Assembly (NCBI RefSeq): GCF_000378825.1
Contig: NZ_KB900388.1
Span: 4,781,901 to 4,845,900 of the forward strand
DNA length: 64,000 nt
Source: Salinispora vitiensis
Lineage (GTDB): Bacteria > Actinomycetota > Actinomycetes > Mycobacteriales > Micromonosporaceae
Reading direction: 5' to 3'
Part shown: positions 18,229 through 27,897 of the stretch, in pieces
Position numbering within the stretch: position 1 is the first letter of the stretch
Layout: each line of letters opens with the position of its first letter
Notes under the pieces: model-generated
The model's input: the letters and a program-made list of their open reading frames with translations, nothing else
The model's database searches: none
What the model was told of the DNA's origin: nothing
Translations under genes and position numbers: made by a program

Positions 18229-18373
18229 GGCCGGCGGTCAGGACCGCGGGTCGAGCCGTGCCGAACAGGCGCGGTGTGCCGCTGCCGTGGGGTGGAAACG
18301 CCCCCGGTTCGACCCTGCGGCGACCACCCAGGTAATCTCGGGTGTCGGCCCTCCTACCGGCCGGAGTCTAACT

Positions 18374-18937
18374 ATGCCCAAGCACACGCCTGCACCACTC
18401 GACCCCAGGTCGCCGCTGGTCCTCGACACGAGGGACCTGCCGCGTCGACCTGGCGCGTTGCGTACGGTCCGGCGGGTAGCGGCGGCACCGGCGGACCTCG
18501 GCGTGGAGTTGATCGGCGTGCCGGCGGGTGCTGATCTCGACCTCGACCTGAGGCTGGAGTCGGTGTCCGAGGGGGTGCTCGTCTCCGGGACCATCAGGGT
18601 TCCCATCAAGGGCGAGTGCAGCCGCTGCCTGCGCGAGATCGACGACGTCGTGGCCGTCCCGGTCCAGGAGCTGTACGCGTACGAGAACAGCACCACGGAC
18701 ATGACGGCCGGCGAGGACGAGGTGGGCCGGATGCAGGGCGATCTGATCGACCTGGAGCCGGTGCTGCGGGACGCGGTGGTGTTGACGCTGCCGACCAACC
18801 CGCTCTGCCGGGAGGACTGCCCAGGCCTCTGCCCCGACTGCGGGGTGGGCTGGGCCGAGCTGCCGGCCGATCACAGCCACCAGCAGGTCGACCCGCGTTG
18901 GGCGGCCCTGTCGCAACTGACCCGTAAAGAGGAGTAA
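18374..18937 (+). CDS. YceD/DUF177 family metal-binding protein
   Basis: 187 residues. GECSRCLREI near residue 79 and the C-terminal CREDCPGLCPDCGVGW near residue 147 give the Cys pairs of DUF177. The family sits immediately upstream of rpmF across bacteria and is linked to 23S rRNA or L32 biogenesis. ATG start at 18374. The gene ends 5 bp before rpmF. Confidence 0.9.
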   Translation: MPKHTPAPLDPRSPLVLDTRDLPRRPGALRTVRRVAAAPADLGVELIGVPAGADLDLDLRLESVSEGVLVSGTIRVPIKGECSRCLREIDDVVAVPVQELYAYENSTTDMTAGEDEVGRMQGDLIDLEPVLRDAVVLTLPTNPLCREDCPGLCPDCGVGWAELPADHSHQQVDPRWAALSQLTRKEE

Positions 18938-18942
18938 GAACC

Positions 18943-19116
18943 GTGGCCGTCCCCAAGCGCAAGATGTCGCGCAGCAACACCCGGTCCCGTCGGGCGCAGT
19001 GGAAGACCGCGGCGGTTGCGACCGTGGCCTGCCCGCAGTGCAAGTCCGCCAAGCTGCCGCACGCCGCCTGCTCCGTCTGCGGCACCTACAACGGCCGCCA
19101 GGTCCTTGAGGTCTGA
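18943..19116 (+). CDS. rpmF: 50S ribosomal protein L32, zinc-binding type
   Basis: 57 residues starting (GTG) AVPKRKMSRSNTRSRRAQW, with CPQC near residue 30 and CSVC near residue 43: the C+ zinc-ribbon form. A GTAAAGAGGAGTAAG ribosome site overlaps the end of the DUF177 gene. It is followed after 12 bp by plsX, a classic translation-lipid operon linkage. Confidence 0.96.
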   Translation: MAVPKRKMSRSNTRSRRAQWKTAAVATVACPQCKSAKLPHAACSVCGTYNGRQVLEV

Positions 19117-19128
19117 CCTGGACGACGA

Positions 19129-20211
19129 GTGACGCCCCCGACCTCTGGTCGGGCGGCGCGTGTGCCCCGGCGCTCGCCCGATGCCCCGGCTCCCACCGCC
19201 ACCGGCCGGCCTGTTCCGGTCGAGGTCCCGGTGGAGCCGGGCATCGTGCGGATCGCCGTCGACCTCCTCGGCGGGGACGACGCTCCCGCCGTCGTGGTTG
19301 ACGGCGTTCTGCGGGCCGTCCGCGCCGACCCCGATCTACACGTCCTGCTCGTCGGCCCGCCCGAGGCCGTCGGCGAGCTGACTGCCACCCTCGATCCGGC
19401 GCAACGTGTCCGGATCGAGGCTTACCCCGCTGAGCGGGGAGACACCACCACGTCCCGAGCCAACTCCACTGTTGGCGCCGCGGTGGACGCCGTCCGGGAC
19501 GGCGCCGCCGACGCGCTCGTCTCCGCTGGTTCGACCGGTGCCACCGTCACGGCTGCCGCCCTCGGGCTTGGCCGCTGGCCCCACGTCCGGCAGCCCGCTC
19601 TGGCCGCCACCCTGCCCGGGGTGAACGGCCCGGTGGTCCTCCTAGACGTCGGCGGCTCGTTGGAACCCCGCCCGGCTACCCTCGCCCGGCACGCGGCGCT
19701 CGGTGCCGCCTACGCCGTGGTCACGCACGCGCTCGAGTCGCCGCGGGTCGGGCTGCTCTCGATCGGCACCGAGCCCGGCAAGGGCGACCGCGCGCGACGC
19801 TTGGCCGATCCCGCCCTCGCCACCGTGCCGCTGCCGTGCGCCGCTCGCTACGTCGGCCTGGTCGAGGGGTACGACGTCGCGTCCGGCGCGCGCGCCGATG
19901 TGGTGGTCACTGATGGATTCACCGGTAACGTGCTGCTCAAGGCGATCGAGGGCGCGTACGCGTTGACCGGTGGCCCAGCGGCTGGCGGCCGGGCTCCCCG
20001 GGCCGCTGCCCTGCTCGGCGTCGCCGGCACGGTGGTGGTGTGCCATGGTGCTGCCCACGGAGGGGACATCGCCTCGGGTATCGCGCTGGCCGCCCACCTG
20101 GCCCGGCGCGAGGCCACCGACCAGGTCCGTGGGCTTCTCACCGATCTCGGCACGGAAGCTCCCACGGACCGCAACGACCGCATCACCGACACCGAGGTAC
20201 GCACATCATGA
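19129..20211 (+). CDS. plsX: Phosphate acyltransferase
   Basis: 360 residues. The PlsX core begins at [20 protein letters not shown] near residue 40 and includes [18 protein letters not shown] near residue 128, LLDVGGSL near residue 170 and [17 protein letters not shown] near residue 260. It converts acyl-ACP to acyl-phosphate for phospholipid synthesis at the membrane. The first 38 residues are Pro/Ala/Thr-rich; a GTG about 34 codons in would give the usual length, so the true start is uncertain. Overlaps rnc by four bases. Confidence 0.92.
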   Translation: MTPPTSGRAARVPRRSPDAPAPTATGRPVPVEVPVEPGIVRIAVDLLGGDDAPAVVVDGVLRAVRADPDLHVLLVGPPEAVGELTATLDPAQRVRIEAYPAERGDTTTSRANSTVGAAVDAVRDGAADALVSAGSTGATVTAAALGLGRWPHVRQPALAATLPGVNGPVVLLDVGGSLEPRPATLARHAALGAAYAVVTHALESPRVGLLSIGTEPGKGDRARRLADPALATVPLPCAARYVGLVEGYDVASGARADVVVTDGFTGNVLLKAIEGAYALTGGPAAGGRAPRAAALLGVAGTVVVCHGAAHGGDIASGIALAAHLARREATDQVRGLLTDLGTEAPTDRNDRITDTEVRTS

Positions 20212-20966
20212 GCATCGACAAGCGTCGGCGACCGGCCGTCGGACACCTGGAGGCGGCGTTCGGCGTGGCGCTGGACCCGGAGTTGCTGGAGCGGGCGTTG
20301 ACGCACCGCTCGTACGCGTACGAGAACGGCGGTCTGCCCACCAACGAGCGGCTGGAGTTTCTCGGCGACTCGGTGCTCGGCGTGGTGATCACGACCGCGT
20401 TGTTCCACAACCACCCGGACCTGCCCGAGGGGCAGCTGGCAAAGCTGCGCGCCAGCGTGGTCAACATGCGGGCCCTCGCCGAGGTGGCCCGCGGCCTGGG
20501 ACCCACCGGCCTCGGCCCGTACCTGCTGCTCGGCAAGGGGGAGGAGAGCACCGGCGGGCGGGACAAGGCGAGCATCCTCGCCGACACGCTGGAGGCGCTG
20601 CTCGGCGCGATCTATCTGGAGAGCGGCCTGGAAACCGTGGCGGGCGTCATCCACCGGCTCTTCGACCCGCTGATGGCCGAGTCGGCCGGGCGGGGCGCGG
20701 CGTTGGACTGGAAGACCAGCCTGCAGGAGCTGACCGCCGCGCAGGGGTTGGGCGTCCCGGAGTACCGAATCGAGGGCACCGGACCGGACCACCTGAAGAC
20801 CTTCACCGCCTGGGTGGTGGTGGCGGGCCGGCGGTACGGCGGCGCGGAGGGGCGGAGCAAGAAGGAAGCCGAGCAGCGGGCCGCCGAAGCGGCCTGGCGG
20901 ACGCTGACCGAGGAGGCGGAGCAGGAACCGGCCAGCGCCGGCAGCGGGGCGGCCGGCAGTGCCTGA
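20208..20966 (+). CDS. rnc: Ribonuclease III
   Basis: 252 residues: RNase III signature [13 protein letters not shown] (near residue 47, with catalytic E and D), a second acidic site [13 protein letters not shown] near residue 127, and a dsRNA-binding domain from about 165 ([20 protein letters not shown] ... [15 protein letters not shown]). Processes rRNA precursors and structured RNAs. ATG at 20208 overlaps the plsX stop; its end overlaps mutM. Confidence 0.96.
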   Translation: MSIDKRRRPAVGHLEAAFGVALDPELLERALTHRSYAYENGGLPTNERLEFLGDSVLGVVITTALFHNHPDLPEGQLAKLRASVVNMRALAEVARGLGPTGLGPYLLLGKGEESTGGRDKASILADTLEALLGAIYLESGLETVAGVIHRLFDPLMAESAGRGAALDWKTSLQELTAAQGLGVPEYRIEGTGPDHLKTFTAWVVVAGRRYGGAEGRSKKEAEQRAAEAAWRTLTEEAEQEPASAGSGAAGSA

Positions 20967-21813
20967 GCTGCCGGAGGTCGAAACCGTCCGGCAGGGGCTG
21001 GCGCAGTGGGTGATCGGCCGGCGGATCGCCGAGGTGCGGGTGCTGCACCCGCGTGCGGTACGCCGACACCCGGCGGGCGCCGCCCACTTCGCCGACGTGC
21101 TCGTCGGGACGACGGTCCGGGACGTGCGGCGGCGCGGAAAGTACCTGTGGCTACCGCTGGACAGTGGCGATGCGGTGGTCGGGCACCTCGGTATGTCGGG
21201 GCAGCTGCTCCTGCAGCCCTCCGGGGCGCCGGACGAAACCCACCTGCGGGTCCGGTTCCGGTTCGCGGATGACGGACCCGAGTTGCGCTTCGTCGACCAG
21301 CGAACGTTCGGCGGGTTGTCGGTCAGCGCCGGGGGCGCGGAACTACCCACGGAGATCGCACACATCGCCCGGGACCCGTTGGACCCGGAGTTCTCCGACG
21401 CCACCTTCGTCGCGGCGTTACGCCGCCGCCGTTCCGAGATCAAGCGGGCGCTGCTGGACCAGACGCTGCTCTCCGGCGTGGGCAACATCTACGCCGACGA
21501 GGCGCTCTGGCGGGCTCAGCTGCACGGCGCCCGGCCGGCCGACGGTTTGACGGGTCCGGCCGCCCTGCGCCTGCTCGGGCACGTCCGGGACGTGCTTGGC
21601 GAGGCGATCAAGGAGGGCGGAACGAGCTTCGACGCCCTGTACGTCAACGTCAACGGCGAGAGTGGTTACTTCGACCGGGCGCTGAACGTTTACGGGCGGG
21701 CGGACCAGCCGTGCCGGCGGTGCGGTGCGCCGGTGCGCCGCGAGGCGTTCATGAACCGGTCGTCGTTCAGCTGCCCGCGCTGCCAGCCGCGGCCGCGTGG
21801 GTCGGCAGCGTGA
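20959..21813 (+). CDS. mutM: Formamidopyrimidine-DNA glycosylase
   Basis: 284 residues starting (GTG) [13 protein letters not shown]: the N-terminal Pro-1 nucleophile and Glu-2 are present after Met removal. The helix-two-turn-helix ([19 protein letters not shown], near residue 170) and the C-terminal zinc finger (CRRC ... CPRC) with the Arg-containing beta hairpin are intact. Removes 8-oxoguanine. Overlaps rnc by 8 bases, last gene of the DUF177-rpmF-plsX-rnc-mutM run. Confidence 0.95.
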   Translation: MPELPEVETVRQGLAQWVIGRRIAEVRVLHPRAVRRHPAGAAHFADVLVGTTVRDVRRRGKYLWLPLDSGDAVVGHLGMSGQLLLQPSGAPDETHLRVRFRFADDGPELRFVDQRTFGGLSVSAGGAELPTEIAHIARDPLDPEFSDATFVAALRRRRSEIKRALLDQTLLSGVGNIYADEALWRAQLHGARPADGLTGPAALRLLGHVRDVLGEAIKEGGTSFDALYVNVNGESGYFDRALNVYGRADQPCRRCGAPVRREAFMNRSSFSCPRCQPRPRGSAA

Positions 21814-21866
21814 ACGCCGCGCCATCGCGGCTACTTCCCCGGCGGCCGTGCGGCTGAACCGAAAGC

Positions 21867-21906
21867 GCCCGGTTGAGGTACGCCGAGCGGCGTACCTCAA
21901 CCGGGC
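21867..21906. terminator. Bidirectional terminator between mutM and CAP-domain gene
   Basis: Perfect 18-bp arms (GCCCGGTTGAGGTACGCC / GGCGTACCTCAACCGGGC) around a GAGC tetraloop, between converging genes. Confidence 0.85.
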
Positions 21907-21936
21907 ACTCAGGTGGGGTCGGACGACGACCCGTGG

Positions 21937-23376
21937 TCAACGGGGCGCGGCGAAGACCTGCGTCCAGTACGGCCCGTTACTGTCCGCGATGCCAACACCG
22001 ATCTCGGTGAAGGAGCAGTTCAGAATGTTCTTCCGGTGGCCGTCGCTGTTCATCCAGGCCTGCATCACCGCAGCCGGCGACTGCTGGTTCCAGGCGACAT
22101 TCTCTCCGTAGGTGCTCCACTGGTAGCCGGCATCGTTGATTCGTTCGCCGGGGTCACTGCCGTTGCTGCCGTCGTGTGACATTTTCTTGTTGTCGGCTTG
22201 GTCCTGGCTGTGTCGCTGGGCGGCGGTCATCAGCTTGTCGTCGATGCTCAACGCCGCGCAGCCGGCCTTCGCGCGCTCAACATTGGCCAGGCGAACCACC
22301 TCGGCGGCGTCTTCGCTGACGTCGCCGTTGGCGGGCGTGGTGGCGGTGCTGCTGTTGGGGGGCGCGGTGGTGCGGGTCGGGGCGGGCTGGGAGGTGGCGG
22401 TGGAGCGCGACGCCGTCGGGCTCGGCTTGCGGCTGGGGGAGACCGACGGCGACGGCGTGGGCGACGTCGTGGTCGGTGTGGCGCTTGGGCTGGCGGAGTT
22501 CGGTGATGCGTAGGGGAACCCACTGTCCTTGGTCGGGCTGGTCGCCACGATGTCGTCGACGGCCGAGGTGGGGCTGGCCGTACCGCCACCGGAGAGGGCG
22601 ACGGCGCCGACCCCGAGGCTCACCACCAGTGTGGCTGCCGCCGCGGCTCCGCCGATGAGTAGCGGTCGCCGGTTCCGCCGGCCGGGCCGATCCTCGCCGG
22701 CCGGCAGGTCACCGGTTGGTGCGGTGGCCTCCGCGACGGGCGGCATGCTGCTCGTCGGTTCGTCGGCGTACCAGCCGGTGGGCTTCGGGGCCGGCCACTG
22801 GCCGGTGGGTTCGGGCCCTCCGGCGGGGGTGGCCGCGCCGTGCCAGCTACCGGTGGGTTCGTCCTGCCGGCCCGCGAACCGCTGGTCGCGCCAGTCGCCC
22901 GGCTGGTCGGGCTGCCAGCTCTGGGTGGGCCCTTCGTGCTGCCAACTCGGGGTGGCTTCCCAGCCCTGCCTCGGCTGCTCGTGGTGTGGGTCACCGACGC
23001 GTCCGTAGTGCGGGTGCTCTGCGGCTCCCCAGCCCCGGTTGGGTTCGGAGTCGGGCCCCCAGCGCGCGGTCGGCTGCTGCTGGTCCCACTCGTTGGCGGG
23101 CTGGTCCCACTGGCCGGGGGAGTGGTCCCATTGGCCGGCGGGCTGGTCCCACTGGCCAGTGGGCTGCTCCCACTGACCGGCGGGCCGGTTCCACCGTTCG
23201 GTGGGCTGCTCCCAGCCGCCGGAGGAGTTGTCCGGCTCGTCACCGAACAGGTAGGCGGAGCGCGGCTCCGGGCGATCCGTCGGCCACGTTGGTTCGTCTG
23301 CCGGCGGTTCTGGTTGCCGACGACTACCGTCCGGGTTCCTCGGGTCGTTCCAGCCGTACACGACGGTCGCCTCCAC
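21937..23376 (-). CDS. Membrane-anchored CAP (SCP/PR1) domain protein with Trp/Gln heptad tail
   Basis: 479 residues. The cytoplasmic N-terminal part (1-230) is disordered and contains seven heptads of the type GQWDQPA / GQWEQPT at about 54-103, then further WxHE/WQPDQP-like segments. One transmembrane helix lies near 235-260 (PLLIGGAAAAATLVVSLGVG), then a Ser/Thr/Pro linker (about 270-345) and an extracellular CAP domain (about 353-479) with the motifs MSHDGSNGSDPGERI, YGENVAW and GHRKNILN. Such YkwD-like proteins are exported and of uncertain activity. GTG start at 23376. Faces mutM across a strong terminator. Confidence 0.87.
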   Translation of the reverse strand: MEATVVYGWNDPRNPDGSRRQPEPPADEPTWPTDRPEPRSAYLFGDEPDNSSGGWEQPTERWNRPAGQWEQPTGQWDQPAGQWDHSPGQWDQPANEWDQQQPTARWGPDSEPNRGWGAAEHPHYGRVGDPHHEQPRQGWEATPSWQHEGPTQSWQPDQPGDWRDQRFAGRQDEPTGSWHGAATPAGGPEPTGQWPAPKPTGWYADEPTSSMPPVAEATAPTGDLPAGEDRPGRRNRRPLLIGGAAAAATLVVSLGVGAVALSGGGTASPTSAVDDIVATSPTKDSGFPYASPNSASPSATPTTTSPTPSPSVSPSRKPSPTASRSTATSQPAPTRTTAPPNSSTATTPANGDVSEDAAEVVRLANVERAKAGCAALSIDDKLMTAAQRHSQDQADNKKMSHDGSNGSDPGERINDAGYQWSTYGENVAWNQQSPAAVMQAWMNSDGHRKNILNCSFTEIGVGIADSNGPYWTQVFAAPR

Positions 23377-23732
23377 GGGTTGAGGTGCGGGCCGGGGCGA
23401 CGCTACGTCGCGGCCGCTGCCTGCGGCAACGTGGCTAAGAAAGAGTTAAGGGGAACCAGACTCGCGGGGTGGGGAGTTGGCGGAAGTAGTGCGTACAGTT
23501 GGGTGGTCCGGACAGTGCATGTCCGCGCCGAGAGGCAGCCCCCGTTAGGTGGACAGGTCGACGTGGAGATGGTCACGGCCTGTAGCAACTTGACGAAGGA
23601 GGGGGTGTCAGCTCAATATGTAGGTGTCGCCAGTCGCGCCCGGTCATGCCCAGAATTTGCTGGATTGACAGTCGCGTACTAACTGGGCGCGCGTTGGCCG
23701 GCTCTTCCGGCAGCGCATTACAAGGAGTCAAC
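23377..23732. other. Divergent intergenic region, CAP gene / coiled-coil gene (356 bp)
   Basis: Holds the promoter candidate at 23590-23619 for the plus-strand gene and, at the CAP side, an A/G-rich stretch (AAGAAAGAGTTAAGGGGAA, about 23438-23456). A second TTGACA at 23665-23670 has no matching -10. No convincing gene. Confidence 0.4.
23590..23619 (+). promoter_or_regulatory. Candidate sigma-70-type promoter for the 23733 gene
   Basis: TTGACG (23590-23595), 18-bp spacer, CAATAT (23614-23619). Both hexamers are near the consensus of vegetative promoters, and the start codon follows about 114 bp downstream, implying a leader of roughly 105 nt. Confidence 0.45.
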
Positions 23733-23927
23733 ATGGCGAAGGCCCTGTACGGCCACGTAGGTGCGGCGCCCGATCGGCGCCTGCTCGACGAGGTCACCCG
23801 ACTGCGTGCCACGGTTCAGGCACTTGAGTTCGAGATCACGCGGTTGCGTGCCGAAAACGATCGGCTCGCGGCGGCGGCGGCCGAGGCGGATGACCTACTC
23901 CGTCTCGCTGAGCCCGCGCTGACCTGA
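23733..23927 (+). CDS. Small coiled-coil protein
   Basis: 64 residues: MAKALYGHVGAAPDRRLLDE followed by a leucine-zipper-like coiled coil (VTRLRATVQALEFEITRLRA, then ENDRLAAAAAEADDLLRL). CAAGGAGTCAAC before the ATG is a strong ribosome site. Similar small proteins sit upstream of smc in related actinobacteria. Dimerisation or partner binding is likely; the function is not known. It is monocistronic with a hairpin 58 bp after the stop. Confidence 0.8.
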   Translation: MAKALYGHVGAAPDRRLLDEVTRLRATVQALEFEITRLRAENDRLAAAAAEADDLLRLAEPALT

Positions 23928-24300
23928 TCCCCAGGTCCGCACTGGTCCGCAGTCCGTAGAAAACCGAATCGCACCAGGCAAGAAGCGCGCCGACACGACC
24001 GTGCCGGCGCGCGGTTCTGTGTTCCCCGTCACCCGGCGCCCACCCTCAGGGTGTATCCGCTACCTGTGCCTCCCGTCACCTGTGTGAACCGTCACCTGAC
24101 TCGGTGTAGGGCATCGATCAAGGACCCGAGTCACCGCGCCTCGCTCGGCTCGGGCGGGAAACCTGAATCGGAGCTGCCCGGTGGCGGCGTCGCAGGCGGG
24201 TCGCGTGCGCGGTGGCTGTCGACTGCGGGATAGTCTGCGGGTTCACCAGGTCCGCGCGGCCGGGCGACGGTACGGCGGCCACCGGACGAGGATCGAGAAG
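23928..24300. other. Intergenic region upstream of smc (373 bp)
   Basis: Begins with the terminator at 23985-24012. Two direct copies of CCGTCACCTG lie at 24073-24082 and 24089-24098. A GATAGT hexamer near 24231 might be a -10 element for smc, without a clear -35. No gene seen. Confidence 0.4.
23985..24012 (+). terminator. Terminator after small coiled-coil gene
   Basis: Stem GCGCGCCG / CGGCGCGC continued after one mismatch by CAC/GTG around a GACC loop; followed by GGTTCTGTGTT, moderately T-rich. Confidence 0.7.
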
Positions 24301-27300
24301 GTGTATCTCAAGAGCCTGACGGTCAAGGGCTTCAAGTCCTTCGCCTCAGCGACGACGCTGAAGCTGGAGCCGGGCATCACCTGCGTGGTGGGTCCGAACG
24401 GCTCCGGCAAGTCCAACGTTGTCGACGCCATCGCCTGGGTCCTCGGCGAGCAGGGCGCGAAGGCACTGCGGGGCGGCAAGATGGAAGATGTCATCTTCGC
24501 CGGCACCGCCGGTCGGGCACCGCTGGGCCGGGCCGAGGTGACCCTCACCATCGACAACACCGACGGCGCGCTGCCCATCGAGTACACCGAGGTTTCGATC
24601 ACCCGCCGGATGTTCCGCTCCGGCGAGAGCGAGTACGAGATCAACGGCGACTCCTGCCGGTTGCTCGACATCCAGGAGCTGCTCAGCGACTCCGGCATCG
24701 GCCGGGAGATGCACATCATCGTCGGGCAGGGTCGGCTCGACGGCATGCTGCATGCCAAGCCGGAAGACCGGCGCGCCTTCATCGAGGAGGCGGCCGGCGT
24801 CCTCAAACACCGCAAGCGCAAGGAGAAGGCGCTGCGGAAGCTCGACGCGATGCAGACCAACCTCAACCGGCTCACCGACCTCACCGCCGAACTGCGCCGC
24901 CAGCTCAAGCCACTCGGCCGGCAGGCCGAGGTGGCCCGCCGGGCCGCGGTTATCCAGGCGAACCTGCGGGACTCCCGGCTCCGACTGCTCGCCGACGACC
25001 TCGCCACCCTACGCAGCACCCTGGCGAAGGAGATCGCGGATGAGACCGCGCTGCGCGAGCGGCGCGAGCGAACAGAGGCCGAGCATGCCGAGGTGCAGGC
25101 CCGCCTCGGCGAGCTGGAGGCGGCGCTCGCCGAGGACGCCCCGCTGCTCGCCGCCGCCCAGGACACCTGGTACCGGCTCTCGGCCCTGCAGGAGCGGTTC
25201 CGGTCGATGGAGCAGCTGGCCCGGGAGCGGCGGCGTCACCTGAGCGCCACGCCGGACGATGAGCGGCCGGGGCGGGACCCGGACCAGCTCGAGGCGGAGG
25301 CGGAGCACGTCCGCGAGCAGGAGGAGGAGCTCCGCGCGGCGCTCACCGACGACCAGGTCCGGCTGGCCGAGGCGGTGGAGCACCGCCAGGAGCTGGAGCG
25401 GCAGCTCGCCGCCGCCGAGCGGGCGCTGGTGACGGCGGCGAAGGCCATCGCCGACCGGCGGGAGGGGCTGGCCCGGCTGGCGGGGCAGGTCAACTCCGCC
25501 CGTGCCCGTACGGCCACCGCCGGCGAGGAGATCGAGCGTCTCAGCACCGCGCACGCCGACGCCCTGGCCCGGGCCCAGCGGGCCCAGGCCGAGCTGGACG
25601 CCGTGGCGGAGCAGTCCACCGAGGCCGATCGGGACAACGCCGGCTTGGACGCCCGCCACGCGGAGGCGGTCGCCGCCCAGGAGCAGGCACAGGCGGGGGT
25701 TCGGTCGTGCAGCGACGCCGAGCGATCCGCGGAGAAGGAAGCCGCCACCTGGAAGGCCCGCGAGGAGGCGCTCGCCCTGGGCCTGCGCCGAAAGGATGGC
25801 GCGGGTGCCCTGCTGGCTCGCGCGGGTGAGGTGCCGGGGCTGCTCGGCGGCCTCGCCGGGCTGCTCACCGTCGCGCCCGGGCACGAGGCCGCGCTCGCGG
25901 CTGCGTTGGACGGGCTCGCCGACGCCGTCGTGGTCAGCGGCGTGGACGAGGCGGCCGAAGCGATCCGGCTACTGAAAATCTCCGATGCTGGTCGCGCTGG
26001 TCTGCTGGTGGGCAGCCCGGCCGGCCCCGGCATGACCGGCCCGGCCGACGCGCTGCGCCCCAAGCTGCCGGACCGGGCCCAGTGGGCGCCGGACCTGGTG
26101 GAGTGCGACCCGCAGATCCGTCCGGCCGTACACCGGGCACTGCGGGACGTCGTCCTCGTCCCCGACCTCGCCACCGCCGCCGAGGTCATCGGCGACAACT
26201 CCGAGCTGCGGGCGGTGACCCCCGAGGGGGACGTGCTCGGGGCGTACGCCGCCGCCGGCGGGTCGGCCAAGGCGCCGAGCTTCATCGAGGTACAGGCCGC
26301 CGTGGAGGAGGCGCGGACCCATCGCGCCGCCGCCGAGGAGACCGCCGCGCAGCTGCGCGAGCAGCTGGTGCAGGCCCGGGCCGAGGTGACGGTGGCGAAA
26401 GAGGCGGTGCAGCAGGCCGCCGCCGCGAAGCGGGAGGCTGAGGGGCACCGCAACGCCGCCGCTCGCCGCCTCGCCGAGCTGGGGGCCGCGGCCCGCTCGG
26501 CGCAGGCCGAGACCGAACGGCTCGGTGCGGCCCGTTCCCGCGCCGTCGAGGCCCGCGAGCGGGACCTCACCAGCCTGACCGAGCTAGCCGAGCGGCTGCG
26601 GCTGGCCGAGGAGGCGCCGGTGGACGCCGAACCCTCCACCGAGGAGCGCGACGAGCTCGCCGCGGCCCTCCCCCGATCTCGGCAGAACGAGATGGAGGTA
26701 CGGCTGGCGGTGCGTACCGCCGAGGAGCGGGTCTCCTCGATCGCCGGCCGGGCCGACTCGCTACGCCGGCAGGCCACGGCGGAGCGGGCCGCCCGGGAGC
26801 GGGCGGCGGCACGGCGGGCGGTACGTACCCGGGGCGCCGCGGTCGCCGGGGCGGTGGCCGCCGCAGCGCACACGGCGCTGGCCCGGCTCGAGGTCTCCAT
26901 CGACCAGGCGGCGCAGCAGCGGGACGCCGTCGCCAGCCAGCGCGCGGCCCGGGAGGCCGAGCTCGCCGAGGTGCGCGGCGCCGCCAAGCGCCTCGGGGCG
27001 GAGCTGGAGCGGCTGACCGGCCAGGTGCATCGCGACGAGGTCGCCCGCGCCGAGCAACGGCTGCGGATCGAGCAGCTGGAGGCGAAGGCGGCCGAGGACT
27101 TCGGCCTGGACCTGGCGACCCTGATCGCCGAGTACGGTCCGGACCAGCCGGTTCCGCCGACCGACGCCGAGGTCGCCGCCGCCGAACGGGACGGCCAGCC
27201 CGTGCCCGAGCCGGTCGGGTACGAGCGGGCGGTGCAGGAGAAGCGGGCCGCCAAGGCGGAGCGGGAGCTGACCCTGCTCGGCAAGGTCAATCCCCTCGCG

Positions 27301-27897
27301 CTGGAGGAGTTCGCGGCGCTGGAGGAGCGCTACAAGTTCCTGACCGAGCAGCTGGAGGACCTGAAGGCGACCCGGCGGGACCTGTTGACCGTGGTCAAGG
27401 ATGTGGACGACCGGATCCTGTCGGTCTTCGCCGACGCCTTCGCCGACACCGCCCGGGAGTTTGAGCAGGTCTTCGGCGTGCTCTTCCCCGGTGGCGCGGG
27501 GCGGCTGGTCCTCACCGAACCGGACGACCTGCTCACCACCGGCGTCGAGGTGGAGGCCCGCCCACCGAGCAAGAAGATCAAACGGTTGTCGCTGCTCTCC
27601 GGCGGGGAGCGGTCGCTGACCGCGGTGGCGATGCTGGTGGCGATCTTCCGGGCCCGGCCCAGCCCCTTCTACATCATGGACGAGGTGGAGGCGGCGCTCG
27701 ATGACGTGAACCTGGGTCGCCTGCTCACGCTGCTCACGCAGCTGCGGGAGAAGAGCCAGCTGATCGTCATCACGCACCAGAAACGGACGATGGAGGTCGC
27801 GGACGCGCTCTACGGCGTGACCATGCGAAACGGCGTTACCCAGGTAATCAGCCAGCGGCTCGACCGAGCCGGGGGCGGGCAGGAGGATAGCGAGTGA
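24301..27897 (+). CDS. smc: Chromosome segregation protein SMC
   Basis: 1198 residues: N-terminal ATPase half with MYLKSLTVKGFKSFA and Walker A GPNGSGKSN (31-39), coiled coil, a hinge domain (about 510-665, GLLGGLAGLLTVAPGHEAAL), returning coiled coil and the C-terminal half with signature LLSGGERSLTA near 1098 and Walker B FYIMDEVEAALDD near 1122. It compacts and segregates the nucleoid with ScpA/ScpB. The GTG at 24301 matches the invariant SMC N-terminus; the longer frame upstream is not homologous. Overlaps the HAD gene by four bases. Confidence 0.97.
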   Translation: MYLKSLTVKGFKSFASATTLKLEPGITCVVGPNGSGKSNVVDAIAWVLGEQGAKALRGGKMEDVIFAGTAGRAPLGRAEVTLTIDNTDGALPIEYTEVSITRRMFRSGESEYEINGDSCRLLDIQELLSDSGIGREMHIIVGQGRLDGMLHAKPEDRRAFIEEAAGVLKHRKRKEKALRKLDAMQTNLNRLTDLTAELRRQLKPLGRQAEVARRAAVIQANLRDSRLRLLADDLATLRSTLAKEIADETALRERRERTEAEHAEVQARLGELEAALAEDAPLLAAAQDTWYRLSALQERFRSMEQLARERRRHLSATPDDERPGRDPDQLEAEAEHVREQEEELRAALTDDQVRLAEAVEHRQELERQLAAAERALVTAAKAIADRREGLARLAGQVNSARARTATAGEEIERLSTAHADALARAQRAQAELDAVAEQSTEADRDNAGLDARHAEAVAAQEQAQAGVRSCSDAERSAEKEAATWKAREEALALGLRRKDGAGALLARAGEVPGLLGGLAGLLTVAPGHEAALAAALDGLADAVVVSGVDEAAEAIRLLKISDAGRAGLLVGSPAGPGMTGPADALRPKLPDRAQWAPDLVECDPQIRPAVHRALRDVVLVPDLATAAEVIGDNSELRAVTPEGDVLGAYAAAGGSAKAPSFIEVQAAVEEARTHRAAAEETAAQLREQLVQARAEVTVAKEAVQQAAAAKREAEGHRNAAARRLAELGAAARSAQAETERLGAARSRAVEARERDLTSLTELAERLRLAEEAPVDAEPSTEERDELAAALPRSRQNEMEVRLAVRTAEERVSSIAGRADSLRRQATAERAARERAAARRAVRTRGAAVAGAVAAAAHTALARLEVSIDQAAQQRDAVASQRAAREAELAEVRGAAKRLGAELERLTGQVHRDEVARAEQRLRIEQLEAKAAEDFGLDLATLIAEYGPDQPVPPTDAEVAAAERDGQPVPEPVGYERAVQEKRAAKAERELTLLGKVNPLALEEFAALEERYKFLTEQLEDLKATRRDLLTVVKDVDDRILSVFADAFADTAREFEQVFGVLFPGGAGRLVLTEPDDLLTTGVEVEARPPSKKIKRLSLLSGGERSLTAVAMLVAIFRARPSPFYIMDEVEAALDDVNLGRLLTLLTQLREKSQLIVITHQKRTMEVADALYGVTMRNGVTQVISQRLDRAGGGQEDSE

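Noticed and set aside
23665-23693. TTGACA as -35 of a second promoter for the 23733 gene
   Set aside because: No acceptable -10 at 16-19 bp; the segment downstream is GCGCGCG.
24181-24300. N-terminal extension of SMC by 40 residues
   Set aside because: SMC proteins begin with the KSLTVKGFKSF strand; the upstream part is non-homologous.
25236-27290. 684-codon minus-strand frame opposite smc
   Set aside because: Ser/Ala/Arg-rich shadow of the smc coiled coil; no start context and no domains.
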